This document shows positions 46,842 through 56,691 of a stretch of 64,000 nt of DNA, piece after piece. The notes below the pieces were generated by a model that was given only the letters and a program-made list of their open reading frames with translations, was not told the origin of the DNA and searched no databases. Each line of letters begins with the position of its first letter. Within the stretch, counting starts at the first letter, position 1. The position numbers and the translations under genes are program-made. Location of the stretch: NCBI RefSeq assembly GCF_002806995.1, contig NZ_NIHE01000004.1, positions 124,001 through 188,000 on the forward strand, read 5' to 3'. This stretch comes from Confluentibacter lentus. GTDB lineage: Bacteria; Bacteroidota; Bacteroidia; Flavobacteriales; Flavobacteriaceae.

Positions 46842-46953
46842 GTGAACTATGTAATTTTTATCTCTAATCATATAAAGCTTCCCCGAAAATCATTAGGTAA
46901 GTTTGTATATAAAGATTAGGATTTTCAAAAACCTAATGGCATATATATTTATC

Positions 46954-47817
46954 ATGGAAACACAAACTAAAGGATACAATTTAACCATACCCGTAAATGA
47001 CTTTCAATTATCTTATGATGATGTAGGAGAAGGAAGCATCCCGATTATCTTTTTGCACGGTTTTCCTTTTGATAAAACCATGTGGCAAGGTCAATTAGAT
47101 TTTTTAAAATCTTCCTATCGTTTAATCGCTTGTGATATCAGAGGATTTGGAAAATCGACGGATGAGGAATCTGCTCTAAGTATGGATTTGTTTGCTGATG
47201 ATTTAATTCAGTTTATGGATAAATTAAGTATTGAAAAAGCAATTGTTTGTGGATTATCTATGGGAGGATTTGTAGCCCTGAATGCCATGAAAAGATTTCC
47301 TGATCGTTTTGATGCGCTCATTTTATGCGATACGCAATGTATTGCAGATACTGCTGAAGTAAAAGAAAAACGCTGTGCCGCTATTAATGAAATTGAAAAT
47401 GAAGGCGTATCTAATTTTAACGAAGGATTTATTAAAAAAGTTTTCCATAAAGATTCCGTAGTAAATAAGAAGGAATTGGTTGAGGAATTAAGACATGTTG
47501 TATTTTCCAATTCGGAACATATTATTAAGCAAGGATTGATAGCCTTGGCTGAACGTTCGGAAACTTGCTCCATCTTGAAAGAGATCAACATACCAACCCT
47601 CATTCTTTGCGGTAGGGAAGATGAAGTAACACCCCTTGTCCAATCGGAATCTATGCATACTTCTATAGAAGGATCCATACTTCACGTTATTGACAATGTC
47701 GGTCATGTATCCAATTTGGAACAACCAGATGGCTTCAACAAATACCTTCATGATTTCTTAACTGGTATAGAAGGTATTAATTTTGAAAAAATTAATGGGA
47801 CTGAAAGAATGGCTTAA
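46954..47817 (+). CDS. Alpha/beta hydrolase
   Basis: I choose the ATG at 46954 (METQTKGYNL), although TTG and ATG codons exist upstream in frame. The 287-residue protein has IIFLHGFPFDKTMW (oxyanion region), DIRGFGKS, VCGLSMGGFVALNA (nucleophile Ser), LILCGREDEVTPL (acid) and NVGHVSNLEQP (His), so the triad is complete. The layout is that of 3-oxoadipate enol-lactonase-like esterases, but the substrate is unknown. It converges with the GH43 gene with no gap. Confidence 0.85.
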   Translation: METQTKGYNLTIPVNDFQLSYDDVGEGSIPIIFLHGFPFDKTMWQGQLDFLKSSYRLIACDIRGFGKSTDEESALSMDLFADDLIQFMDKLSIEKAIVCGLSMGGFVALNAMKRFPDRFDALILCDTQCIADTAEVKEKRCAAINEIENEGVSNFNEGFIKKVFHKDSVVNKKELVEELRHVVFSNSEHIIKQGLIALAERSETCSILKEINIPTLILCGREDEVTPLVQSESMHTSIEGSILHVIDNVGHVSNLEQPDGFNKYLHDFLTGIEGINFEKINGTERMA

Positions 47818-48912
47818 TCAATTATCAATTTTCCAATATTCAGCAATAGCCTTTAGTTCTTGTTTGGTAAGGTAAGTAACAGCACCATGCTTCGGACTTG
47901 TAAAATTGGTTGTTTTCATAACGCCTTTATTAAAATGGCCAATATTCTGGTAGGTAACAAAATCTTTGGTTTCGCTAAAACCCATGTTGCTTGGTCTTAA
48001 ACCATACACATCATACACCAATACATAAGTGTCCGTACCAATTCTTTTAAAAATGTTGGGTGCTTCTGTATTAACTTCTTCTGGATCAATTCTTTTGTCT
48101 TCTCCTGTAAAATCTTGGTTGATTTTATCGGAAACGGCATGCTTAATTTTGGCACCAGCCACATAAAACATTTGATATTTGTCTCCCACTTTTGTAATAT
48201 CTGCATCAATACCTCCAATAGCGGTTACAAGTTTTGGGGTTGTTTCCAATTTCGTGAACGCATCATTTGTATAAGAATAGTAAATGTTTGCATCCTTATT
48301 GTTGTAACGAATCGTAAAATATACCATCATTTTTTTCTTCTCAGGATCATATATGGTTTGCGGAGCCCAAGAGCAATCGATATCTCCTAGTTCTGGAAAT
48401 GCTAAATCAACACGAAAATCAGCATGTGTCCAATGGATCAGGTCATATGACTTCATCAACACAAGCGCACGGTTGTTCCCCCAACCATATTTTTCAAGAG
48501 GACGTTCCCAATCAGTCTCACGAAATCCTGCTCGCTTGCCAAAAATGTGCAAATCGGTCATCGCTAAATAAAAAGCACCATCGGGGCCACGGGTAATATG
48601 GGGGTCACGTACACCTTTTTGTTCGGCCAACTCAGAGCCAATAAATACGGGATTGCCATTATTAATATCAGTAAAGGTGTAACCATCGCTACTTATGGCC
48701 ATATAAGCAGATTGATTCTGGTCCTTGAAGTATACCAACAAATAACCTCCCAAATCTTTTTCGTCAAACGTTTGATTTTTAGGTTTTTCTAGTTGTTTTA
48801 CTATTTCGATACCTGTTGGAGCTATAGCTGTTGGGGTTTCTTGAGAATAGGCGTTTTTTACAAGAAGTATTTCCAATACAACTAGGATTAGCTGACAAAA
48901 TTTATTTTTCAT
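47818..48912 (-). CDS. Secreted glycoside hydrolase family 43 protein
   Basis: This 364-residue protein has a signal peptide (hydrophobic core LILVVLEILLV, cleavage near AYS-Q). Five-bladed propeller motifs include KGVRDPHITRGPDG (catalytic base region), CSWAPQTIYDPEKK, IGGIDADITKVGDKY (pKa modulator) and TEAPNIFKRI (general acid Glu). Family members cleave arabinose or xylose side chains from plant or algal glycans. No SusC/SusD pair is nearby, so it is a solitary enzyme. The exact sugar is unknown. Confidence 0.88.
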   Translation of the reverse strand: MKNKFCQLILVVLEILLVKNAYSQETPTAIAPTGIEIVKQLEKPKNQTFDEKDLGGYLLVYFKDQNQSAYMAISSDGYTFTDINNGNPVFIGSELAEQKGVRDPHITRGPDGAFYLAMTDLHIFGKRAGFRETDWERPLEKYGWGNNRALVLMKSYDLIHWTHADFRVDLAFPELGDIDCSWAPQTIYDPEKKKMMVYFTIRYNNKDANIYYSYTNDAFTKLETTPKLVTAIGGIDADITKVGDKYQMFYVAGAKIKHAVSDKINQDFTGEDKRIDPEEVNTEAPNIFKRIGTDTYVLVYDVYGLRPSNMGFSETKDFVTYQNIGHFNKGVMKTTNFTSPKHGAVTYLTKQELKAIAEYWKIDN

Positions 48913-49082
48913 TTGAAATTGTTTTATGATTTTATTGAATCAGTAGAGGTTTCAAAAAATTAACTATGTAGATTTTTTTGCTTAAGCAATTGTGACATTT
49001 TATCTGTTGTAAATATAGATAAAGGTTATTTCGTATTCATTTTTTTTCATCATTTAACAGTTGTTAATTATGATGAAAGATC

Positions 49083-49103
49083 CACTTGCAGAAGTGTTTT
49101 TTT
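49083..49103 (+). terminator. Small hairpin with T-run in an intergenic region
   Basis: CACTT and AAGTG arms of five bases are followed by seven Ts on the + strand, although no + gene ends here. It may terminate an unannotated short transcript or be chance. Confidence 0.3.
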
Positions 49104-49122
49104 GATTAAAGCTTTTTAAGAA

Positions 49123-49734
49123 TCAAGCCGTATGTTCCAAACCTCCAGGAAATGGTCTGTACGCATAATATTGCAAAACCTCTTCTAAAGCTAATTTAAG
49201 TGCTCTATTAATGGACACCACTTGGTTTCCCAAATGAAAATCGATTTGATTGAGTTGCATGTAATAATCTGTAAACATAGGCACATAAAGTCCTTTGTTA
49301 ATAGCTTCTATAGTGTCTTGGTATAAATTAGCTTGGTTTTCTTTAATGATTTTGCAAGTTACCAAACGTTGTTGTCCGTATTTATCCCTAGTTGCTGCGT
49401 AACCAAAAAGCCTGCAAATAAGGCCACGGTATTTGTAGTTGCTGCAATTTCCCATAGTACTATCTATTAGGTTTAACGGACTGTAAATATGGCAAACTGA
49501 CTGTTTTTCTTTGGTATTTAGTTCTTTAAGGGTGTCTTCGGCTTTTCCCATTAAAAATATATGGAACGCCCAAGGTAAAAATTCCAATGGAGATGCTTCC
49601 ATTGTAGGGTTGGTGCAACAATTGCCACAACCAGTTAAACAATGCAATTTGGTTTGATCTTGAAATAGCGAAATTTCTAAATCAAGCTGTTCAAATAAAC
49701 CTTCAACCAACTTTACCTTACTCTCTAAAGACAT
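49123..49734 (-). CDS. YkgJ-family cysteine cluster protein
   Basis: This 203-residue protein has LHCLTGCGNCCTNPTMEAS near the N-terminus and MGNCSNYKYRGLICRLFG later, the eight-Cys-type pattern of the CxxCxxCC (UPF0153/YkgJ) family thought to bind iron or zinc. Function is unknown. It lies downstream of a small membrane protein on the same strand, with an 83-base gap. Confidence 0.8.
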   Translation of the reverse strand: MSLESKVKLVEGLFEQLDLEISLFQDQTKLHCLTGCGNCCTNPTMEASPLEFLPWAFHIFLMGKAEDTLKELNTKEKQSVCHIYSPLNLIDSTMGNCSNYKYRGLICRLFGYAATRDKYGQQRLVTCKIIKENQANLYQDTIEAINKGLYVPMFTDYYMQLNQIDFHLGNQVVSINRALKLALEEVLQYYAYRPFPGGLEHTA

Positions 49735-49817
49735 ACAATTTTTTCACGAATGTACGCTATAATTGGATTGATTGATAAGCTGTTAAATATTTTTTTTTGA
49801 AGATTTAAAATGAAAAA

Positions 49818-50213
49818 TTAAACTTTATGGAACAGTTGTTTTACTTCGGGTTTATTTAATTCAATTAAAGTGAAAATCCCAAGAAGAATGCCTAGAATAC
49901 CAGTAAGGCAATTTAAAATGGCAATGGCGAATATAAAATTGTAGTTTTTTACTTCCTTAAGATATTTAGAGGCCATTAACGTAAGTACGCCAAATATAAC
50001 GCAGATTATTACGCCTATAATTCCTATAATCAGAAAAATAAATCCAGGATTAAATGACATGTCATTATTAGCATCATTGGCATCAATCATTTTATCAAAA
50101 AATAAACCAAATGCTGCATAGATAATGAAAAATAATGAAAAGCATAAAGTCAAAATACCTTTTACAAGGTATAATGTTTTAAATAAACCAAGGTTGTTTG
50201 TAGAGGTTTCCAT
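49818..50213 (-). CDS. Small membrane protein with four hydrophobic segments
   Basis: This 131-residue protein has four hydrophobic helices at about 12-32, 52-70, 75-90 and 97-118, and a charged C-terminus (IELNKPEVKQLF). It has a DUF4064-like layout, though I am not certain of the family. It is divergent from the Lys/Glu-rich gene. Confidence 0.7.
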   Translation of the reverse strand: METSTNNLGLFKTLYLVKGILTLCFSLFFIIYAAFGLFFDKMIDANDANNDMSFNPGFIFLIIGIIGVIICVIFGVLTLMASKYLKEVKNYNFIFAIAILNCLTGILGILLGIFTLIELNKPEVKQLFHKV

Positions 50214-50292
50214 TTGGATAGTTTAGTGTTTGTTCTACTAAGGTATCTCTTTTTTCTTTCAAAATCTAAATTTAGGATACGAAAACTTAACA

Positions 50293-50321
50293 TTGGCATA
50301 TATTTTTATACTATATCTTTG
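50293..50321 (+). promoter_or_regulatory. Promoter of the Lys/Glu-rich protein gene
   Basis: TTG at 50293-50295 and TATCTTTG at 50314-50321, with 18 bases between them, form a consensus-like promoter. The ATG lies about 44 bases downstream. Confidence 0.75.
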
Positions 50322-50364
50322 ATATATTAATTAAGATAAGGTAACAAAATAAAAAAGTAGTACT

Positions 50365-50694
50365 ATGGAAGAACATATTTCAAACTTTAACGAACCCAAT
50401 GAAAATGTTGTTAACGATGCAGTAAACAATACGATTGATGAACATGTGGAGGAGGTAAGCAATGAAGTTTCTCAAGAAAATGCTCAAGAGGAAATAACCA
50501 AAAAATCAAAAAAGGCAGAGAAGAAAAAGAAGAAGGAGAAAAAGAAAGCGAGTAAAAAAGATAAAGAAAAGGAGAAAAAGAAAAAAGAGAAGGAGAAAGA
50601 GAAAGCCAAAAAAGAAAAAGCTAAAGCCAAGGAAAAAGCAAAAAAGGAAAAGGCTAAAGCGAAAAAAGAAAAATCAAAAAAGAAGAAGAAATAA
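50365..50694 (+). CDS. Extremely Lys/Glu-rich low-complexity protein
   Basis: This 109-residue protein has no membrane segment. Residues 1-45 are acidic and Asn-rich (PNENVVNDAVNNTIDEHVEE). From 46 to the end it is almost only Lys, Glu and Ala, with short repeats of KAKKEKAKAKEK type ending in five Lys. A long single helix and nucleic-acid or polyanion binding are plausible. It has its own strong promoter and terminator, which argues that it is expressed. I recognise no family. Confidence 0.75.
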   Translation: MEEHISNFNEPNENVVNDAVNNTIDEHVEEVSNEVSQENAQEEITKKSKKAEKKKKKEKKKASKKDKEKEKKKKEKEKEKAKKEKAKAKEKAKKEKAKAKKEKSKKKKK

Positions 50695-50705
50695 TTCCAT
50701 AAAAA

Positions 50706-50732
50706 AACCACTTCAAAGCGAAGTGGTTTTTT
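50706..50732. terminator. Bidirectional intrinsic terminator
   Basis: AACCACTTC and GAAGTGGTT arms of nine bases with a five-base loop are flanked by an A-run and a T-run. It serves the Lys/Glu-rich gene and possibly htpG. Confidence 0.8.
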
Positions 50733-50744
50733 GTCTTTATGAGA

Positions 50745-50761
50745 TTCCTGCTACGCAGGAA
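50745..50761. repeat. Dispersed palindrome, copy 2
   Basis: TTCCTGC and GCAGGAA arms enclose a TAC loop. It lies between the terminator and the 3' end of htpG. Confidence 0.75.
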
Positions 50762-50764
50762 GAA

Positions 50765-52675
50765 CTATTTAATCATCTCATAACTACGTTTAATAAAGTT
50801 TGTAAGTTCTTCACCTTTTAACAAACCTTGCGATAAACGTGCTAAGTCTAAACTCTGATTAATCAAACGTTCCTGCTTGTTTTTAGTTTTTGTTTCTAAA
50901 ATGTCACCAACTAACTTAGAGTTGGTATTCACCACCAAATTGTACATTTCTGGGAAACTGCCCATACCAAACATACCGCCACCGCCAGTTTGTTGCATTT
51001 CTTTCATTCGGCGCATAAACTCTGGTTGGGTAATGATAAATGGTGATGCATCACTATCCATAGCCTCTAATTGTACCATGAATTTTTCAGAAGGAATCAC
51101 TTCTTTTAGAAGGGTTTCCAAAGTAGTTTGTTGCTCTTCAGAAAGTTTAGAGATTTTAGTATCATCTTTCTTAATTAAATTATCAATATGGTCGCCATCT
51201 ACACGTGCAAACGAAATGTTTTCTTTTGTAGATTCTAGTTTTTGGATTAAATGCGACACGATTGGCGAATCCAACAATAACACTTCATAGCCTTTGGCTT
51301 TTGCCATTTCAATGTAGCTGTGTTGTGCATCTTTATTGGAAGCATATAAAATGACCAATTTGCCATCTTTATCCGTTTGATTGGCTTTTATTTTGTTGAA
51401 TAATTCATCATAGGTAAAATATGCATCATCAACTGTTGGGTATAATGCAAAATCCCCAGATTTTTCAAAGAATTTTTCTTCGGAAAGCATACCATATTCA
51501 ATCACGATTTTGATATCGTTCCATTTCTTTTCGAAATCCTCACGATTGCTATTGAAAAGCGATTTTAATTTATCGGCAACTTTTCTAGTGATGTAAGATG
51601 AAATCTTTTTGACGGCACCATCAGCTTGCAAGTAAGAACGCGAAACGTTTAACGGGATGTCCGGCGAATCAATCACACCACGAAGCATGGTTAAAAATTC
51701 TGGTACAATACCTTCCACATTATCGGTTACATACACTTGATTTTGGTAGAGTTGAATTTTATCTTTTTGGATGTTCATATCCTGACCCATCTTTGGGAAA
51801 TATAAAATCCCAGTCAGGTTAAACGGATAATCTACATTTAAGTGAATGTTGAATAAAGGCTCTTCAAATTGCATAGGGTACAATTCACGATAAAAGCTTT
51901 TATAATCTTCATCTTTTAAATCGGCCGGTTGCTTGGTCCAAGCTGGATTTGGGTTGTTGACAATATTATCAACTGTAATTTTTTTGTGAGGTTCCTTGGT
52001 TTCTTTACCGTCTTTGTCCGTAATAGTTTTTGGTTCGAAATCTGGATCATTTATTTCCTTAGTTCCAAATTTAATCGGAATAGGCATAAACTTGTTATAT
52101 TTTAAAAGTAGGGTTCTAATCCGTGATTCTTCCAAGAACTCCGTAGAATCTTCCGCAATATGAAGAATGATTTCAGTACCTCTTTCCGTTTTATCAGATG
52201 GTTCAATGGTGAATTCAGGAGACCCATCGCAAATCCAATGAGCTGCTGGTTCATCCTTATAAGATTTGGTAATGATTTCTACTTTTTCAGCCACCATAAA
52301 AGCGGAGTAAAATCCGAGTCCGAAATGACCAATAATACCAGCATCTTTAGCAGCATCTTTGTATTTGTCCAAAAATTCTTCAGCACCGGAAAACGCCACT
52401 TGGTTGATGTATTTTTCAACTTCTTCAGCCGTCATACCTAAACCTTGGTCAATGATATGAAGTTTTTTACCTTCTTTATCAATCTTAACTTCGATTTTAG
52501 GATTGCCGTATTCAGTTTTGGCTTCACCTATACTGGTTAGGTGTTTCAATTTTAAAGTAGCATCTGTAGCGTTACTGATTAATTCACGTAAAAAGATTTC
52601 GTGATCGCTATACAGGAATTTTTTAATAAGTGGGAAGATGTTCTCTACCGAAACATTAATATTTCCTTTTGTCAT
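50765..52675 (-). CDS. htpG: Molecular chaperone HtpG (Hsp90)
   Basis: I start at the ATG at 52675 (MTKGNINVSVENIFPLIKK, 636 residues). An upstream in-frame ATG at 52699 adds eight residues, partly coded by the flank of a palindromic repeat. Residues match the family: SDHEIFLRELISNATDA (ATP-site Glu/Asn), IDQGLGMTAEEV, GHFGLGFYSAFMVA and VSRSYLQAD in the middle domain. It folds client proteins in the cytosol with ATP. Its length is normal. Confidence 0.94.
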   Translation of the reverse strand: MTKGNINVSVENIFPLIKKFLYSDHEIFLRELISNATDATLKLKHLTSIGEAKTEYGNPKIEVKIDKEGKKLHIIDQGLGMTAEEVEKYINQVAFSGAEEFLDKYKDAAKDAGIIGHFGLGFYSAFMVAEKVEIITKSYKDEPAAHWICDGSPEFTIEPSDKTERGTEIILHIAEDSTEFLEESRIRTLLLKYNKFMPIPIKFGTKEINDPDFEPKTITDKDGKETKEPHKKITVDNIVNNPNPAWTKQPADLKDEDYKSFYRELYPMQFEEPLFNIHLNVDYPFNLTGILYFPKMGQDMNIQKDKIQLYQNQVYVTDNVEGIVPEFLTMLRGVIDSPDIPLNVSRSYLQADGAVKKISSYITRKVADKLKSLFNSNREDFEKKWNDIKIVIEYGMLSEEKFFEKSGDFALYPTVDDAYFTYDELFNKIKANQTDKDGKLVILYASNKDAQHSYIEMAKAKGYEVLLLDSPIVSHLIQKLESTKENISFARVDGDHIDNLIKKDDTKISKLSEEQQTTLETLLKEVIPSEKFMVQLEAMDSDASPFIITQPEFMRRMKEMQQTGGGGMFGMGSFPEMYNLVVNTNSKLVGDILETKTKNKQERLINQSLDLARLSQGLLKGEELTNFIKRSYEMIK

Positions 52676-52697
52676 AATATAATTATTTTTATTTGTC

Positions 52698-52741
52698 ATT
52701 CCTGCCTTTCGTCTTCGCTCAAGATAAACTTAGGCAGGAAT
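52698..52741. repeat. Dispersed palindrome, copy 3 (long loop)
   Basis: ATTCCTGCCT and AGGCAGGAAT arms of ten bases flank a 24-base loop. The element lies directly upstream of htpG and contributes the false upstream ATG context. Confidence 0.7.
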
Positions 52742-52894
52742 CTAATTAATGATTTAGTTTAAACTCGATGAGTTTTATTAGACAACAAAAATGCCAAGAG
52801 TCAAAAAGTGACAAACTGACACTACTTATTTTTGAATTACGATGTTGGATTTTGAGGATTTAATTTTGTACTTTGTATATCTAATATAACAGTC

Positions 52895-53899
52895 ATGTAT
52901 AATTCGAGAATAATTGGTTTAGGTAAATATGTTCCAAATCATGTGGTGACAAATGATGATTTATCTAAAATGATGGATACCACTGATGAATGGATTCAGG
53001 AGCGTACTGGTATTAAAGAACGCCGATGGATCAAGGAAGGTACAGATGATACTTCGGCCGTTATGGGTGCAAAAGCGGCTAGAATCGCCATTGAACGTGC
53101 TGGTTTGACAAAAGATGATATCGATTTTATTGTGTTTGCCACTTTGAGTCCAGACTATTATTTTCCGGGATGTGGTGTGCAAATTCAAGATATGCTTGAT
53201 ATGAAAACCGTTGGAGCCCTTGATATAAGGAACCAATGTTCGGGGTTTGTGTATGCTATTTCGGTGGCCGATCAATACATAAAAACGGGTATGTACAAAA
53301 ATGTGCTTGTGATAGGGGCTGAATATCATAGTAATGGGTTGGATAAAACAACCAGGGGTAGAGGTGTCACGGTTATTTTTGGAGATGGCGCAGGTGCTGC
53401 CGTTTTAACGAGAGAAGATGATACTACAAAAGGAATTTTATCAACCCATTTACATAGTGAAGGGAAATATGCCGATAAGCTGATTGTGGCATCGCCAAGT
53501 ATTGCGCATTGGGTACCGGAAATTCTTGAATCTAGAGAGGAAGATTTGTCTTATTTCCCATATATGGATGGTACATTTGTTTTTAAACATGCCGTAGTAC
53601 GTTTTAGTGAAGCTATTGTGGAAGGTTTGATGGCGAATAATTTAAAGAAAGAAGATATTGATATGTTAATTCCACATCAAGCCAATTTAAGGATTGCCCA
53701 ATTTATTCAGCAAAAATTCGGATTGCGAGACGACCAAGTTTTTAACAACATAATGAAATATGGTAACACCACAGCGGCATCTGTAATTATTGCACTTACC
53801 GAAGCTTGGGAAGAAGGTAAAATTAAAGAAGGAGATAAAGTGGTTTTGGCCGCTTTTGGGAGCGGTTTTACTTGGGCCAGTGCCATTATTAAATGGTGA
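52895..53899 (+). CDS. fabH: 3-oxoacyl-ACP synthase III
   Basis: This 334-residue enzyme starts fatty-acid synthesis by condensing acetyl-CoA with malonyl-ACP. DIRNQCSGFVYAIS contains the catalytic Cys at 115, LIPHQANLRI the His, and KYGNTTAASV the Asn. It is of normal length with an ATG start. A TACTTTG-like -7 box is about 20 bases upstream. A terminator follows. Confidence 0.92.
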   Translation: MYNSRIIGLGKYVPNHVVTNDDLSKMMDTTDEWIQERTGIKERRWIKEGTDDTSAVMGAKAARIAIERAGLTKDDIDFIVFATLSPDYYFPGCGVQIQDMLDMKTVGALDIRNQCSGFVYAISVADQYIKTGMYKNVLVIGAEYHSNGLDKTTRGRGVTVIFGDGAGAAVLTREDDTTKGILSTHLHSEGKYADKLIVASPSIAHWVPEILESREEDLSYFPYMDGTFVFKHAVVRFSEAIVEGLMANNLKKEDIDMLIPHQANLRIAQFIQQKFGLRDDQVFNNIMKYGNTTAASVIIALTEAWEEGKIKEGDKVVLAAFGSGFTWASAIIKW

Positions 53900-53905
53900 A
53901 AAATA

Positions 53906-53938
53906 AAAAATCCGAAATTGAAGAGATTTCGGATTTTT
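53906..53938 (+). terminator. Intrinsic terminator after fabH
   Basis: AAAAATCCGAAAT and ATTTCGGATTTTT arms of 13 bases surround a seven-base loop and end in Ts. Confidence 0.85.
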
Positions 53939-54020
53939 CTAGCTATTAATCATTTACAATTAACACTAACCTTTTTTCGAATTTATTATTGTGGTGACTA
54001 ACTCAAATAATTATAAATTC

Positions 54021-54034
54021 AGTGATTGGTCACT
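54021..54034. promoter_or_regulatory. Small inverted repeat upstream of the CoA-binding protein gene
   Basis: AGTGA-TTGG-TCACT forms a short palindrome in the 200-base intergenic region. No -7/-33 pair is clear nearby. It could be a regulator site or chance. Confidence 0.25.
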
Positions 54035-54141
54035 TTACAAACGCAAGAGGTTGTATGTATATTGTATTGTTTTTGGATTTTTAATAATATTTAACATTTG
54101 TAATCAGATAGTTAAGTAGTATTTTCAAGACTAATTAAATT

Positions 54142-54504
54142 ATGGATAAAAAAACATTAGTAATAGGAGCTTCTTTAAATCCTAGTCGATATTCAAATTT
54201 CGTAATACAAAAACTAAAATCTCATGGTCATGAAGTTGTAGCGATTGGCAAGAAACCGGGCGAGATTGCTGGTGTCAATATTGATACTGAACAATTATTA
54301 TATAAAGATTTAGATACAGTAACACTTTACCTTAATCCTATAAATCAAAAACAGTTTTATGATTATATTATTTCATTAAAACCAAATAGGGTTATTTTTA
54401 ATCCAGGAACTGAGAATACTGAATTTTATGAGATTTTAAACGAAAACAAAATTCCATATGAAATTGCTTGTTCTTTGGTGTTACTTTCTACGAATCAATA
54501 TTAA
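54142..54504 (+). CDS. CoA-binding domain protein (YccU-like)
   Basis: This 120-residue Rossmann-fold protein has [31 protein letters not shown], the CoA_binding_2 N-terminus, and [12 protein letters not shown], where the usual Gln is replaced. The biochemical role is unknown. Its last 24 bases overlap the 3' end of the convergent symporter gene. Confidence 0.85.
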   Translation: MDKKTLVIGASLNPSRYSNFVIQKLKSHGHEVVAIGKKPGEIAGVNIDTEQLLYKDLDTVTLYLNPINQKQFYDYIISLKPNRVIFNPGTENTEFYEILNENKIPYEIACSLVLLSTNQY

Positions 54505-55938
54505 TCCCAAGAAAGTTAAAATGCCGTTTACAATTAATAATTCATATCCAAATTTATAACCTCCTAAGTAATTTGAAGGAATGTTAGCTATGATATAGCA
54601 TGCTATAACAGAAGCTATTGCTATGTAAGGTACCAAATGATCTTTTATTTTAAATTTGGTCAATATTCCAAAAGCAAATAAGCCTAATAAGGGTCCGTAT
54701 GTATATCCTGCCACTGTTAATATGCCGCTAATAACACTTTGGTTCAACACATAGTAAAAGCAAATAATCACCAAAACCATTAAACCGCTCATGCCAATAT
54801 GGACTTTTTTTCGAGTACGTTTTTGGGTGTTTTCTGGTCTTTTTTCAATATTAAGAAAGTCAATACAAAAAGAGGTTGTTAGGGCGGTTAGCGCACTGTC
54901 TGCACTAGAATATGCTGCGGCAATAAGTCCTAACGTAAAAAATATGGCAACTGGCAATCCTAAATTGGAGTTCAGTGCAATTTCAGGATATAATAAATCT
55001 GTTTTTACAACACCATCAATCACAGGAACTTTAATGCCTTTGGTTTCCGCATAAACAAATAATAAAGCTCCTAAAAGTAGGAATATGAAATTTACAAATA
55101 TCAAAATCAAACTAAAAGACACCATATTTTTCTGGGCATCTTTTAAGGATTTACAGGTTAGATTTTTCTGCATCATATCTTGATCCAATCCTGTCATGCA
55201 AATAGCGATAAACATGCCTCCCAAGAATTGTTTGAAGAAGTGGTTTTTCGCTAAAATATCTTCAAAAAAGAAAATTTTATCATACTTTTCTATGGCATCA
55301 CTCCCAATAAAATCGCCTAATCCCCATCCCATTTCTGAATATATCAAAACAATGGTGACAACCAAAGCGACGAGCATGAGCAATGTCTGTATAGTATCTG
55401 TCCAAACCACTGTTTTTACACCGCCTTTAAATGTGTAAATTAAAATAAGAGCTACGGAAATAACTACGGTTAATGGAAATGGAAAATTCCAATATTTGAA
55501 CACATATTCATGTAAAACGCTTGCGACTAAAAACAATCTGAAAGCAGAACCCAAAACCCGAGATATAAAGAAAAATGCGGCTCCTGTTTTATGACTCACA
55601 ATCCCAAACCTATCACCCAAATATTCGTAAATAGAGGTCACATTTAATCTGTAATAAATAGGCATTAAAACAAAGGCAATAACCATGTAGCCCAATAAGT
55701 AACCAAACACTACTTGCATATATCCAAACATGCCCGAACCAACATCGCCAGGAACCGATATAAAGGTAACACCACTTAATGAGGCACCTATCATACCAAA
55801 GGCTACCAAAAACCAAGGAGACGATTTATTGGCTCTGAAAAAGGAATCGTTACTGTCGTCTTTGCTGGTTAAATACGATACAAAAATGAGAATGCCAAAA
55901 TAAATAACTATTAGAAGAAGTACGTGTAAAGGCTGCAT
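54481..55938 (-). CDS. Sodium/solute symporter (SSS family)
   Basis: This 485-residue protein has about 13 hydrophobic helices. [32 protein letters not shown] is the N-terminal SSS region and [21 protein letters not shown] is the family signature, followed by [13 protein letters not shown] and [21 protein letters not shown] with the Na-site Ser pair. It imports a solute with sodium, but the substrate cannot be read from sequence. Confidence 0.88.
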   Translation of the reverse strand: MQPLHVLLLIVIYFGILIFVSYLTSKDDSNDSFFRANKSSPWFLVAFGMIGASLSGVTFISVPGDVGSGMFGYMQVVFGYLLGYMVIAFVLMPIYYRLNVTSIYEYLGDRFGIVSHKTGAAFFFISRVLGSAFRLFLVASVLHEYVFKYWNFPFPLTVVISVALILIYTFKGGVKTVVWTDTIQTLLMLVALVVTIVLIYSEMGWGLGDFIGSDAIEKYDKIFFFEDILAKNHFFKQFLGGMFIAICMTGLDQDMMQKNLTCKSLKDAQKNMVSFSLILIFVNFIFLLLGALLFVYAETKGIKVPVIDGVVKTDLLYPEIALNSNLGLPVAIFFTLGLIAAAYSSADSALTALTTSFCIDFLNIEKRPENTQKRTRKKVHIGMSGLMVLVIICFYYVLNQSVISGILTVAGYTYGPLLGLFAFGILTKFKIKDHLVPYIAIASVIACYIIANIPSNYLGGYKFGYELLIVNGILTFLGLILIRRK

Positions 55939-56047
55939 AACTTAAATTAGGTAGGCGAAATATACAAAATTACAATCCAAAACAATTGCTAATATTTACA
56001 AATGCTTTGGTATTCATTATTAAACTAAAATTGTAAATTCGCAACCT

Positions 56048-56665
56048 ATGGAATTCTCTTCAAAACTACTAGAACGCGCCGTAAATGAAATGTCCCAACT
56101 TCCAGGTATTGGCAAGCGCACTGCGTTGCGTTTGGTATTGCATATGTTAAGGCAGCCCAAAGAGCAAACCTTGGCGCTTTCGGAGGCTTTGCAAACCATG
56201 CGGAATGATATGAAATTCTGTAAATCGTGCCATAATATTAGCGATGTAGATGTATGCGATATTTGTTCAAACCCTAATAGAAATAAAGATATTGTATGTG
56301 TTGTTGAAGATGTAAGGGATGTTATGGCGATAGAAAACACCAGTTCTTTTAAAGGATTATACCATGTTTTAGGAGGCAAAATTTCGCCTATGGATGGTGT
56401 TGGCCCACACGATTTGAAGATAGATTCCTTAGTTGAAAAAGTGAAGCAGGGCAGCGTGAAAGAACTTATTTTTGCATTAAGTTCTACCATGGAGGGTGAT
56501 ACCACTAATTTTTATATCTACCGTAAAATTCAAGAATACCAAGTCATCACATCAACCATAGCACGAGGAATTTCTGTTGGAGATGAATTAGAATATGCAG
56601 ACGAAATTACCTTGGGACGCAGTATTATTAATAGGGTTCCCTTTGAGGCTACTTTAAAACTTTAA
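56048..56665 (+). CDS. recR: Recombination protein RecR
   Basis: This 205-residue protein of the RecFOR pathway has [12 protein letters not shown] (helix-hairpin-helix), a zinc finger with Cys 58, 61, 70 and 73 ([16 protein letters not shown]), and a Toprim domain with [12 protein letters not shown] followed by [12 protein letters not shown]. Its length and motifs are complete. A GT2 gene starts 26 bases after its stop, so the accessory trio may ride on the recR transcript. Confidence 0.93.
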   Translation: MEFSSKLLERAVNEMSQLPGIGKRTALRLVLHMLRQPKEQTLALSEALQTMRNDMKFCKSCHNISDVDVCDICSNPNRNKDIVCVVEDVRDVMAIENTSSFKGLYHVLGGKISPMDGVGPHDLKIDSLVEKVKQGSVKELIFALSSTMEGDTTNFYIYRKIQEYQVITSTIARGISVGDELEYADEITLGRSIINRVPFEATLKL

Positions 56666-56691
56666 TCTTTAAGTTAAATAGTCTATAAAAT

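Noticed and set aside
47208-47678. Minus-strand open frame of 156 residues opposite the alpha/beta hydrolase
   Set aside because: It is long but antisense to a protein with a complete catalytic triad, and has no RBS or promoter.
52961-53329. Minus-strand open frame of 122 residues opposite fabH
   Set aside because: It is a shadow of the well-supported FabH sequence.
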